Both the position numbers and the translations under genes were made by a program. A stretch of DNA of 24,135 bases, from assembly GCA_002291875.1 (NCBI GenBank), contig DBAV01000248.1, positions 1 to 24,135 on the forward strand, given 5' to 3'. The first letter of the stretch is position 1. Each line of letters begins with the position of its first letter. This stretch comes from Hyphomonadaceae bacterium UBA1001. GTDB taxonomy: Bacteria; Pseudomonadota; Alphaproteobacteria; Caulobacterales; Aquidulcibacteraceae. This document shows positions 7,649 to 16,003 of this stretch, piece by piece. Under the pieces are notes generated by a model, which searched no databases, was not told the DNA's origin, and saw nothing but the letters and a program-made list of their open reading frames with translations.

Positions 7649-8686
7649 GTGCGGATGACGGTTCTGCCAGACACCCGCATCAAGGCCCTCGCCGACACCG
7701 GTGCCATCACCACTGCCGCCCCCTTCACCGAGGGCCAGGTTCAGCCTGCCAGCCTCGATCTGCGCCTGGGCACGGTCGCCTACCGCCTGCGCGCCAGCTT
7801 CCTGCCCGGCGCGGATTCAACCGTTGCACGCCGGCTGTCGAATGGCGGGCTGGTGCTGCACCGCATCGACCTCAGCGACGGGGCGGTGCTGGAACAAGGC
7901 TGTGTCTATCTGATCCCGCTGATGGAACAGCTGGCCCTGCCCGCCGACGTGTCGGCCGCCGGCAACCCCAAGAGTTCGACCGGGCGCATCGACGTCTTCG
8001 TGCGCATCATCGCCGACCGTTCGGCGGCCTTTGATGCCGTGCCCGCAGGCTATGCCGGCCCGCTCTATGCCGAGGTCGCCCCGCGGTCTTTCCCCATCCT
8101 GGCGCGCGCGGGCGATGCGCTGTGCCAGATGCGCTTCCGCGAGGGGGCGGCGGTGCTGCCGCGCGTGCTCGACCTGACCGTGGACCTGTCGGACACGCTG
8201 ACGCCCGAGGGCATTGTCGGCTATCGCGCGCGCCGCCACACCCATCTGATCGACCTTCGCCGCATTGGCGGGCACGATCCCACCCGCTTCTGGGAGCCGC
8301 TGCGCGCCGAGGACGGGCGCCTGGTGCTGGACCCGGGCGAGTTTTACATCCTGGCCTCCGCCGAGGCAGTGGTGATCGGCGAGGACGAGGCCGCCGAAAT
8401 GGCCCCCCAGGTCGTCGACATGGGCGAGTTCCGCGCCCACTATGCCGGCTTCTTTGACCCCGGCTTTGGCACGCCCGCGGCGGGGGGCATCGGGGGGCGC
8501 GGGGTGCTCGAGGTGCGCGGGCGCGACATCCCCTTCATCCTGGAACATGGCCAACGCGCCGCGCGCCTGCTCTACGAGCCCCTCACCGCCCGCCCCGAGC
8601 GCCTCTACGGCCAGACCGGCACGAACAACTATCTCGGCCAGCGGCTGAAGCTCTCCAAGCACTTCGCCCCCTGGCCCCCCGCCTGA
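7649..8686 (+). CDS. dcd: dCTP deaminase, fused two-domain form
   Basis: The 345-residue protein is 2'-deoxycytidine 5'-triphosphate deaminase, which makes dUTP from dCTP for dTMP synthesis. It is almost twice the length of the E. coli enzyme (193) because it has two related trimeric dUTPase-fold domains, a form common in Alphaproteobacteria. Domain 1 (about 1-185) has QPASLDLRLG, the GNPKSSTGRID motif (105-115) and LYAEVAPRSF with the probable catalytic Glu142. Domain 2 (about 195-340) has GEFYILASAEAVVI, VLEVRGRDIPFIL and the C-terminal YGQTGTNNYLGQRLK. The start is uncertain: GTG at 7649 has AGGA 9 bases upstream, while ATG at 7655 is two codons later. Convergent with efp. Confidence 0.93.
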   Translation: MRMTVLPDTRIKALADTGAITTAAPFTEGQVQPASLDLRLGTVAYRLRASFLPGADSTVARRLSNGGLVLHRIDLSDGAVLEQGCVYLIPLMEQLALPADVSAAGNPKSSTGRIDVFVRIIADRSAAFDAVPAGYAGPLYAEVAPRSFPILARAGDALCQMRFREGAAVLPRVLDLTVDLSDTLTPEGIVGYRARRHTHLIDLRRIGGHDPTRFWEPLRAEDGRLVLDPGEFYILASAEAVVIGEDEAAEMAPQVVDMGEFRAHYAGFFDPGFGTPAAGGIGGRGVLEVRGRDIPFILEHGQRAARLLYEPLTARPERLYGQTGTNNYLGQRLKLSKHFAPWPPA

Positions 8687-8730
8687 CGCGTCCGACGCGC
8701 CTGCGGGGCTTGGGCTGTTGGCCCTGCAAA

Positions 8731-8840
8731 GGACCCCGCCTTGAGGCGCGGGCTCCGCCGGCACCCCTGCGCCTTTATCGGGATCATTGCCGCGCAACCC
8801 CAAGGAGCCCGGGCTTCCAGGCCCGGAGAACACCCGCGCG
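8731..8840. repeat. Tandem hairpin repeat, unit 1 (REP/BIME-like)
   Basis: This unit holds an inverted pair of GGAG-headed imperfect palindromes. The minus-oriented copy is at about 8736-8756 (CGGAGCCCGCGCCTCAAGG when read on the minus strand). The plus-oriented copy is at 8804-8827 (GGAGCCCGGGCTTCCAG, then GCCCGGA), with a 6-bp CCGGGC/GCCCGG stem. About 50 bases separate them. It fills the shared 3' region of convergent dcd and efp, where no T-tract terminator exists, so the hairpins may end transcription from both sides (inference). The same unit recurs exactly 140 bases downstream. Confidence 0.8.
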
Positions 8841-8870
8841 ACCAGCGCGGCGGGCCATCGGCCTGCCACA

Positions 8871-8980
8871 AGGCCGCGCCTGGAAGCGCGGGCTTCGGCG
8901 GGCCCCTGCTCGCGACACCGCAATCGTTGCCGTGCACCACTGCGGAGCCCGGGCTTCCAGGCCCGGATTACACCCGCGCG
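8871..8980. repeat. Tandem hairpin repeat, unit 2 (REP/BIME-like)
   Basis: Second copy of the 140-bp-period unit. By hand, about 80 of 110 aligned positions match unit 1 without gaps. The plus-oriented palindrome (8944-8967) and the following CACCCGCGCG (8971-8980) are nearly or fully identical; the central part (8901-8920) is diverged. The minus-oriented palindrome is at about 8876-8896 (GAAGCCCGCGCTTCCAGG on the minus strand). The unit ends 15 bases before the efp stop codon. The 8687-8730 stretch before unit 1 holds nothing else I recognise. Confidence 0.8.
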
Positions 8981-8995
8981 GTCCGCCCCGGCGCG

Positions 8996-9568
8996 TCAGT
9001 CCTTGGCGCGCTCGACATAGCGGTTGTCCTCGGTGTTGACGACCACCCGCGTGCCGGCCTGGATGTGGGGCGGCACCATCGTCTTCAGCCCGTTCGAGAG
9101 CTTTGCGGGTTTGTAGGACGAGGAGGCCGTCTGGCCCTTCACCACCGGCTCGGTTTCGGTGATCTCGAGCGTGACCCGCGTCGGCAGGGTGGCCGCCAGC
9201 GCGACGCCCTCGAACACGGTCAGCCACACTTCCATGTTTTCCTGAAGATAGGCCGCCTGCTCGCCCAGCACGTCGTGCGGCACCTCGAGCTGCTCGAATG
9301 TTTCGGGGTTCATGAAGACGTGGTTGGACCCGTCATCATACAGGAAGTTGTGCTTGAGCTCTTCGACAAAGGCCTTCTCGACGCTGTCGGTGGTCTTGTA
9401 GCGTTCGGTCACCTTGATGCCGTCGACGATGCGGCGCATCTCGACCTGGGTCACTGGGGTACCCTTGCCCGGGTGGATGTTCTGCGTGGTCAGGATGACA
9501 TAGAGCTTGCCGTCCTCGTATTCGACGACATTGCCCTTGCGCAGGCTGGAAGCGATGACCTTGACCAC
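8996..9568 (-). CDS. efp: Translation elongation factor P
   Basis: EF-P (190 residues) binds between the ribosomal P and E sites and relieves stalling at polyproline stretches. The N-terminal KOW-like domain has KVIASSLRKGNVVEYEDGK and the loop NIHPGKGTPVTQVEMRRI. Its Lys35 is at the tip position that receives beta-lysine in E. coli-type EF-P. The OB domains II and III contain FLYDDGSNHVFMNPETFEQ and the C-terminal VPPHIQAGTRVVVNTEDNRYVERAKD. The start is GTG at 9568 with AGG about 6 bases upstream, giving MVKVIASS, the expected N-terminus; the frame stays open upstream but is not conserved. The modifying enzyme gene epmA is divergent and adjacent, which supports beta-lysylation of Lys35. Confidence 0.96.
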   Translation of the reverse strand: MVKVIASSLRKGNVVEYEDGKLYVILTTQNIHPGKGTPVTQVEMRRIVDGIKVTERYKTTDSVEKAFVEELKHNFLYDDGSNHVFMNPETFEQLEVPHDVLGEQAAYLQENMEVWLTVFEGVALAATLPTRVTLEITETEPVVKGQTASSSYKPAKLSNGLKTMVPPHIQAGTRVVVNTEDNRYVERAKD

Positions 9569-9656
9569 GGATTGCCTTTCGGGATTTGGCGCCCGCCTGT
9601 CCAGCGCCGGGCGCCGGAACCGTGACGGGTGCAAGGGAAGGAACGTCAGGGGCGGC

Positions 9657-9684
9657 GACATACACGCCCGGGCGCCGGACGCAA
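9657..9684 (-). promoter_or_regulatory. Possible efp promoter
   Basis: On the minus strand TTGCGT (9684-9679) and TATGTC (9662-9657) are 16 bases apart, about 90 bases before the efp GTG. The 128-base divergent region must serve both efp and epmA. Weak evidence. Confidence 0.25.
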
Positions 9685-9697
9685 AGGCTGAGGCGGC

Positions 9698-10729
9698 ATG
9701 AGCAGCCCCTGGTGGGACCGCACGGTGCACGCCGACCGGGCACCGCGCCTGCGCGCACGCAACGCCATGCGCGCCGCGCTGAGGGCCTGGTTCGGTGCGG
9801 CAGGCTTTACCGAAACCGAATGCCGCGCCCTGGTGCAGTCGCCCGGCAATGAGACGCACCTGCATCCGCTGTCCACCACGCTGCATGGCGTGGACGGCAC
9901 GCCCCAGGGCACGGCGTTCCTGCACACCAGTCCCGAATTCGCGATGAAAAAGCTGATCGCGGCGGGCGAAGATCGGCTTTTCGAGTTTGCGCGCGTGTGG
10001 CGCGACCGCGAGGCAGGCGCACTGCACGCGCGCGAGTTCACGATGCTGGAATGGTATCGCACCCATGCCAGCCTCGAGGCGCTGATGGCCGATGCCGCCA
10101 CCATCGTCGCCGTGGCGGCCCGGGCGGCAGGATCCACCGTCCTGTCGCATCGCGGACAGACCTGCGATCCGTTTGCCACGCCCGAGCGACTGACAGTGAC
10201 GCAAGCCTTTGCCATCCATGCCGGGGTGGAACTTGATGCAACGCTCTGCCCCGACGGCACGCCGAGGGCTGACGCCCTTCGTGCGCAGGCGCGCGCAACC
10301 GGCGTGAGCTGCCGCGACGATGACAGCTGGTCGGACGTGTTCTCGCGCATCCTGGTGTCGCGGGTCGAGCCGGCCCTCGGCAAGGGGCGGCTGACCATTT
10401 TACACGACTATCCCGCGCCCGAGGCCGCACTGGCCCGGCGCAGGCCGGACGATCCGCGCTTTGCCCTGCGGTTCGAGCTCTATGCCTGCGGGGTCGAGCT
10501 GGCGAACTGTTTCGACGAGCTGACCGATCCGGCCGAGCAGCGCGCGCGTTTCGAGGCCGACATGGACCTCAAGGCGCAGCTGTATGGCTATCGTGTGCCG
10601 CTGGACGAGGACCTCTTGGCGGCGCTGCCCGCCATGCCGCCCACGGTGGGGGGTGCGCTGGGTTTCGACCGGCTGGTGCTGCTGGTGCTGGGCGCGCCCT
10701 CGATCGCGGACGTGACCTGGACCCCCTGA
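9698..10729 (+). CDS. epmA: EF-P--(R)-beta-lysine ligase (GenX/PoxA)
   Basis: This 343-residue protein is a class II lysyl-tRNA synthetase paralogue without the anticodon-binding domain. It matches EpmA, which attaches (R)-beta-lysine to the tip lysine of EF-P. Class II motif 2 is FEFARVWRDREAGALHAREFTMLEWYR (about residues 95-121) and motif 3 is GGALGFDRLVLLVLGAPSI near the C-terminus. FLHTSPEFAMKKLIAAG and the ELANCFDELTD segment are typical of the GenX group. The ATG at 9698 has GAGG 4 bases upstream. Its placement back to back with efp supports the assignment. Supply of beta-lysine needs EpmB (a lysine 2,3-aminomutase), which is not in this window. Slightly longer than E. coli EpmA (325). 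Confidence 0.94.
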   Translation: MSSPWWDRTVHADRAPRLRARNAMRAALRAWFGAAGFTETECRALVQSPGNETHLHPLSTTLHGVDGTPQGTAFLHTSPEFAMKKLIAAGEDRLFEFARVWRDREAGALHAREFTMLEWYRTHASLEALMADAATIVAVAARAAGSTVLSHRGQTCDPFATPERLTVTQAFAIHAGVELDATLCPDGTPRADALRAQARATGVSCRDDDSWSDVFSRILVSRVEPALGKGRLTILHDYPAPEAALARRRPDDPRFALRFELYACGVELANCFDELTDPAEQRARFEADMDLKAQLYGYRVPLDEDLLAALPAMPPTVGGALGFDRLVLLVLGAPSIADVTWTP

Positions 10730-10818
10730 TCGGCCGTCGGCCCCGTTTCCACACCCATTGCAATCGCCCCTTAAGGGATTTGCACTACAGTGGCACCCTC
10801 AAATCCTGCGGGGCAATC

Positions 10819-13461
10819 GTGAACGTCCGGACCTTGCTTTCGTCCAGCGACCAGGACCTGGCCGAACTGCTGGAACAGGATCTCGACCAGAATGATTTTC
10901 TGGTCTGGTCCAGCGTGCCGGCGGCGCTGTTGCTGTGGTTGCTCGGGCAACCCTTTGCGGGGCTGGCATTCATCGCCCTCTATGTGCCGTTCCTGCTGTT
11001 TGCCCAGCACCGGTCGAGGCGTGCCGTCGAGCAGTGGCGCCGCAACCGGACGCTGCCGCACGGCACACTGGTCAGCGAAACGGTCGCCAACCTGGTGCTG
11101 ACGGGCTTCTGGTGCGCACTCGCGCTCTATCTGGCCTGGCTGGGCACGGTCGAGGCGACCTTTGCGGCCGTCGGCACCATCCTGTGCACGGCGCTGTTCA
11201 ATGCGCTGATGTCACGGCGCGCCCGTCCGGTGGTGGTTGCGAACTTTGCCATCCTGCTGGCCACCATGGTGGTCATGGGCATCATGACCTCGCTGGCGAC
11301 CAGTTCGCCGGTGCCGGTGGTGATCAGCCTCGCCATTGCCGGCATCGTTGCCAGCCTGGTGTTTTCGGTCGAAGGCCAGCGCGCTGCGCTGAAACTGGCA
11401 CAGGACGAGCTGGTCGGCGCCATGGGCCGCATGGCGGCCGAGCGCGAACGCTGGGAGCGCATCATCGGCCTCGCGCGGGGCGGGGTGAACGATTTCAACC
11501 TGACCACAGGCGAGCACGTGGCGGTGGCAGGCGACTATGCCGCCATCACCGGCGTCACGGGGGCCGAGCTGGCCACCAATCCGTTCGCCGTGCTGGACCG
11601 GGTGCCTACCGAAGAGCGAGCGATGCTGCGGGCGCTGCTGACGCAGGCCGCCGATGGCGAGCACACCGCCAGCGTCCACCACCGCTATCTGCATCCCGAC
11701 GGCCGGATGCGGCATTTCCGGACGACCATCTGCCGCTGGGTCGGCACCGATGGCGAGCATCTGCTGGGCCTGATCTTCGACGTCACCGCCGAGCGCGAGG
11801 CGCTGGAGGCGCTCGAGCGCAGCGAGGCCGACTGGGCCAACCTGTTCGAGAACAGCCCGATCGCCTGCAATGTCTGGAACGGTGCCGGGATGGAAGCGGA
11901 ACTCAATCGGCTGTGGGCGGAGGGGGGCCATGCGATCGGCTCGAAACTTCTGGGCACGCCGAAAGGACTGAAGATGCTCGAGGAGGTCACGTCGGGCGGG
12001 GTGACTTCGAACCGTGCCGCGCGTGCGCTGTTCCGGTTCGAGGAAGGCAAGGGGTTCGACCACCGGCTGCACACGCCCCGCCAGCATCTGGCAGACCTTG
12101 CCGCCCTGCTCGACCGGTGGACGCCCGGCAGCCCGGTGGGGCCCGTTGAGACCGTGATCCGCACCAGCACGGGCGAGCGGCGTGACGTCATCCATGAAAT
12201 CCGCGCCATTGGCCCGGCCCATTCGCCCTGGAACCGCGTCATCAGCTCGTACATCGACATCACCGACAAGAAGCGCGCCGACAGGGCCCTGTCCGCCGCC
12301 AAGGAGGAGGCCGAACAGGCCAACCGGGCCAAATCCGAATTCCTGGCCACCATGAGCCATGAAATCCGCACCCCGATGAACGCCATCCTGGGCATGGCCG
12401 AGCTGATCGCCCGCACCGAACTGTCGGACGAGGCGCAAGCGCATGTCGAAACCCTGCGCGAGTCGGGCCGGCTGTTGCTGACCGTGCTGAACGACCTGCT
12501 CGACCTGTCCAAGATCGAGGCGGGACGGCTGGAGATCGAAACGATTGCCTATGCGCCGGCCGACCTGATGCGGCAGGTGGCGGCCCTGTGGGGCCCGCGT
12601 GCGGCCGAGAAGGGTCTGGGCTTCACCGCGCAGGTCGGGCAGGCCGTGCCCGGCTGGCTGGAGGGCGACCCGACGCGACTGCAGCAGGTCCTGTTCAACC
12701 TGATCTCGAACGCGGTGAAATTCACCGAAGCCGGCAGCGTGTCGGTCGAGGTCGGCGTCCGACCCGACGCGGAGGGTGCGCAGATGCTGGCCTTCACGGT
12801 CCGCGATGACGGCATCGGTATGGACGCGGACACGCTTTCGCGCCTGTTCCGGCCCTTCACCCAAGCCGACGCCTCGACCTCTCGGCGGTTCGGCGGAACC
12901 GGCCTGGGCCTGACCATCTCGCAGCGTATCGTGCACCTGATGGGCGGCAGCATCGAGGTGACTTCCCAGCCCGGCCTCGGCACCAACTTCACCGTCCTGC
13001 TGCCATGCCGGGTCGCCGCGCCCGCAAGGACCCCGACCATCGACGCCCAGCCCGCGTCGGGTGATCGCACCGACGATGCGCTCGACATCCTGGTAGCCGA
13101 GGATCACCCGGTGAACCAGAAGATCATCGAGGCCTTCCTGGCGCCCTTCGGGCACCGTGTCCGCGTGGTCGAGAACGGGGCGGACGCGCTCGAGGCCGCC
13201 CGGGCCATGCGCTTCGACCTGATCCTGATGGACGTGCAGATGCCTGTCATGGACGGTCTGACCGCCACCGCGGAAATCCGCGCCTCGGGCGGACCGAACC
13301 ATGCGACACCGATCGTGGGCCTGACTGCAGACGCCTTTTCCGAGCAGCGCCGCCGGGGTCTCGAGGCCGGCATGGACGACTATGTGACCAAGCCGATCGA
13401 CCCGCGCGTGCTGGTCGAGGCGATCGCAAGGGCGGTAGCCCGCGCCCGCTCGGCCGCCTGA
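10819..13461 (+). CDS. Hybrid sensor histidine kinase with PAS and receiver domains
   Basis: An 880-residue membrane kinase. About six hydrophobic helices lie between residues 25 and 205 (for example FLVWSSVPAALLLWLLG and FAILLATMVVMGIM). They are followed by a PAS domain (about 220-325, ending LGLIFDVTAERE) and a second PAS-like region (about 330-485, ending ISSYIDITDKKRAD). HisKA has the phospho-acceptor His514 in FLATMSHEIRTPMNA. The HATPase_c domain has the N box NLISNAVKFTEAG (Asn631), DDGIGMD and FGGTGLGL. The receiver domain (about 755-875) has phospho-acceptor Asp805 in LILMDVQMPVMDG and Lys858. All catalytic residues are present. GTG at 10819 is preferred; TTG at 10780 is in frame but its purine-rich site is too close. 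No DNA-binding output domain: it probably feeds a phosphotransfer protein elsewhere. The signal sensed is unknown. Confidence 0.92.
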   Translation: MNVRTLLSSSDQDLAELLEQDLDQNDFLVWSSVPAALLLWLLGQPFAGLAFIALYVPFLLFAQHRSRRAVEQWRRNRTLPHGTLVSETVANLVLTGFWCALALYLAWLGTVEATFAAVGTILCTALFNALMSRRARPVVVANFAILLATMVVMGIMTSLATSSPVPVVISLAIAGIVASLVFSVEGQRAALKLAQDELVGAMGRMAAERERWERIIGLARGGVNDFNLTTGEHVAVAGDYAAITGVTGAELATNPFAVLDRVPTEERAMLRALLTQAADGEHTASVHHRYLHPDGRMRHFRTTICRWVGTDGEHLLGLIFDVTAEREALEALERSEADWANLFENSPIACNVWNGAGMEAELNRLWAEGGHAIGSKLLGTPKGLKMLEEVTSGGVTSNRAARALFRFEEGKGFDHRLHTPRQHLADLAALLDRWTPGSPVGPVETVIRTSTGERRDVIHEIRAIGPAHSPWNRVISSYIDITDKKRADRALSAAKEEAEQANRAKSEFLATMSHEIRTPMNAILGMAELIARTELSDEAQAHVETLRESGRLLLTVLNDLLDLSKIEAGRLEIETIAYAPADLMRQVAALWGPRAAEKGLGFTAQVGQAVPGWLEGDPTRLQQVLFNLISNAVKFTEAGSVSVEVGVRPDAEGAQMLAFTVRDDGIGMDADTLSRLFRPFTQADASTSRRFGGTGLGLTISQRIVHLMGGSIEVTSQPGLGTNFTVLLPCRVAAPARTPTIDAQPASGDRTDDALDILVAEDHPVNQKIIEAFLAPFGHRVRVVENGADALEAARAMRFDLILMDVQMPVMDGLTATAEIRASGGPNHATPIVGLTADAFSEQRRRGLEAGMDDYVTKPIDPRVLVEAIARAVARARSAA

Positions 13462-13482
13462 GGCGGCGCGCCGGGGCAGGCA

Positions 13483-13511
13483 TTCACCGGCGGCCCAAAG
13501 TGCTCTAGATC
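13483..13511 (+). promoter_or_regulatory. Predicted promoter giving a leaderless kinase mRNA
   Basis: TTCACC (13483-13488) and TAGATC (13506-13511) are separated by 17 bases. The -10 ends only 5 bases before the ATG at 13517, so transcription would begin at or beside the start codon. No Shine-Dalgarno sequence precedes that ATG, which agrees with a leaderless message. Prediction by eye. Confidence 0.4.
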
Positions 13512-13516
13512 GGCTC

Positions 13517-14968
13517 ATGGACGCAACGGACACCCCCATCCCACCGCCCGCGGTCAGGGGCCCGCCGGCCGGTTCGCGCTTGTTGCCGCGCTCGCTGCGC
13601 GCACGCCTGATCCTGGCCGCCCTGGCGTGGTCGCTGCCGCTGCTGATCCTGACGGGCTGGGGGCTCTCGGCCCTCTATCGGCAAAGCGTGGTGGCCCAGC
13701 TGGACCGCGATCTGGCGGTGACCGCCGATTCCCTGCTGGCTGAACTCGAAGCCGACGATGCAGGGGCGATCACCCTGGCCGAGGCCCCCAATGACGGACG
13801 CTTTCAGCGCACCCTGTCGGGACGTTATTGGGAGATTGTGCGGCTCGGACCGGGTGGGGCAGAAGCCTCGCTGTTCCGCTCGCGCTCGCTGTGGGATGCC
13901 AGCCTTGCAGGCGATGCGCGGCGCCTGGCGGCGCTGGGTGCGCGCGAACCCGGCCAGCCCGAATTCTGGGACCAGGCCGGCGGGCCGGACGGCGAGCCGC
14001 TGCGCATGTATGGCCGCACGGTGCGCCCGCCCGGTGCGGCAGCCAAGGTCGGCCTGCTGGTGGCCGCAGACCCGCGCCCGGTGCTGGAGGGCGCAGCCCA
14101 GTTCTCGGCCACGCTCTATGCGGCGCTGGTGCTGCTGGCGCTGGGTCTGGCAGCGGCCGTGGCCCTGCAGGTGGGCGTGGCCCTGAGGCCGCTCGATGGG
14201 GTGCGCACCGACATCGCCGCGGTCCGGCGCGGGCGCGCGGCGCGGCTCGAGGGGCCCTACCCTCAGGAAATCGAACCGCTGACGGTCGAGCTGAATGCGC
14301 TTCTCGAGCACAACCGCGAAATCGTCGAGCGCGCCCGCACCCAGGTCGGCAATCTGGCCCACGCGCTGAAGACGCCGATCGCGGTCATGCTGAACGAGGC
14401 GCGAGACGGCGAAACCTCGGCGCTGCCGTCCCTTGTCGAGCGCCAGACCCTGTCGATGACCCGCTCGGTCGATGCCTATCTGGCCCGCGCGCGGGCGGCT
14501 GCCATGGCCGAGGGGCTGGGGGCACGCGCCGAGGTCCGCCCCGTGCTGGACGACATCACCCGCATGCTCCAGCGCCTGCACGCCCGGGACGGCGTCGAGA
14601 TCCGGCTGAACTGGGAGCCCGGGCCCGAGCCGGTGTTCCGCGGCGAGCGCCAGGACCTCGAGGACATGGTGGGCAATCTGATCGAGAACGCCTGCAAGTA
14701 TGGCGGCGGCGAGGTGCATGTGGCCGTCGGCGCCCGCGACGGGCTGGTGCGGGTCAGGGTCGAGGATGATGGTCCCGGCCTCAGCCCCGATGCCCGTGTG
14801 GCAGCGCTCAAGCGCGGCGTGCGCCTTGACGAGCAGAGCCGCCCCGGCCATGGGCTGGGGCTGGCCATGGTCGTGGACCTGGCGCGCCTCTACAAGGGCG
14901 ACCTCGAACTGGGCGAGAGCCTGCTGGGCGGCCTCGAGGCGGTCCTCACCCTGCCTGCGACCGACTGA
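13517..14968 (+). CDS. PhoQ-like sensor histidine kinase
   Basis: A 483-residue classical membrane histidine kinase. TM1 is LILAALAWSLPLLILTGWGL (about residues 31-50). A periplasmic sensor of about 145 residues includes SGRYWEIVRLG and MYGRTVRPPG. TM2 is LYAALVLLALGLAAAVALQV (about 200-220). A HAMP-like linker (RPLDGVRTDIAAVRRGRAARLEG) leads to HisKA with His282 in GNLAHALKTPIAVM, a box shared with PhoQ-type kinases. HATPase_c has Asn391 in NLIENACKYGGG, EDDGPGL and GHGLGLAM. Such kinases are usually encoded just after an OmpR-type regulator (PhoP-like). Here the upstream gene is the hybrid kinase and no regulator is visible, so it is an orphan in this window. The gap to the upstream gene is 55 bases with its own predicted promoter. 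Confidence 0.92.
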   Translation: MDATDTPIPPPAVRGPPAGSRLLPRSLRARLILAALAWSLPLLILTGWGLSALYRQSVVAQLDRDLAVTADSLLAELEADDAGAITLAEAPNDGRFQRTLSGRYWEIVRLGPGGAEASLFRSRSLWDASLAGDARRLAALGAREPGQPEFWDQAGGPDGEPLRMYGRTVRPPGAAAKVGLLVAADPRPVLEGAAQFSATLYAALVLLALGLAAAVALQVGVALRPLDGVRTDIAAVRRGRAARLEGPYPQEIEPLTVELNALLEHNREIVERARTQVGNLAHALKTPIAVMLNEARDGETSALPSLVERQTLSMTRSVDAYLARARAAAMAEGLGARAEVRPVLDDITRMLQRLHARDGVEIRLNWEPGPEPVFRGERQDLEDMVGNLIENACKYGGGEVHVAVGARDGLVRVRVEDDGPGLSPDARVAALKRGVRLDEQSRPGHGLGLAMVVDLARLYKGDLELGESLLGGLEAVLTLPATD

Positions 14969-14986
14969 GGCGCCCGCGCGCGTGTC

Positions 14987-15901
<915 letters not shown>

Positions 15902-15944
15902 CGCGGCACTGTCGCACGCACCCCTTGCCACATGGTTGCGCCCC

Positions 15945-15970
15945 GGAGCGCCGCACTCCAGTGCGGCCGA
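15945..15970 (+). repeat. GGAG-headed palindrome (REP-like), single copy
   Basis: GGAGC is followed by a perfect inverted repeat GCCGCACT/AGTGCGGC (15950-15957 with 15960-15967) around CC. The layout, GGAGC + stem + TCCAG + stem, is the same as in the repeats at 8804 and 8944, although the stem sequence differs. It lies between alaS and xerC. Confidence 0.6.
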
Positions 15971-15976
15971 GCCCGT

Positions 15977-15994
15977 GCCGGTCAGCAGACCGGC
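15977..15994. terminator. Hairpin downstream of alaS
   Basis: A 7-bp perfect stem (GCCGGTC/GACCGGC) with a 4-base loop lies 9 bases after the alaS stop on the minus strand. There is no T tract, so it may stabilise the 3' end or attenuate rather than terminate cleanly. Confidence 0.35.
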
Positions 15995-16003
15995 GTTCCG
16001 GTA

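Noticed and set aside
8728..8990. CRISPR-like array between dcd and efp
   Set aside because: Only two long direct units at 140 bp with internal inverted pairs; no regular short repeats or spacers and no cas genes.
10790..10812. A TGGCAC...TGC sequence resembling a sigma54 promoter
   Set aside because: The GG and GC elements are 14 bases apart rather than the required 10.
10780..10818. TTG at 10780 as start of the hybrid kinase
   Set aside because: The purine-rich AAGGGA is only about one base from the TTG, and the extra 13 residues do not look family-like; GTG at 10819 is preferred.
11212..13539. A 775-codon open frame on the minus strand
   Set aside because: It lies opposite the hybrid kinase, which has complete catalytic motifs; composition is typical of a GC-rich shadow frame.
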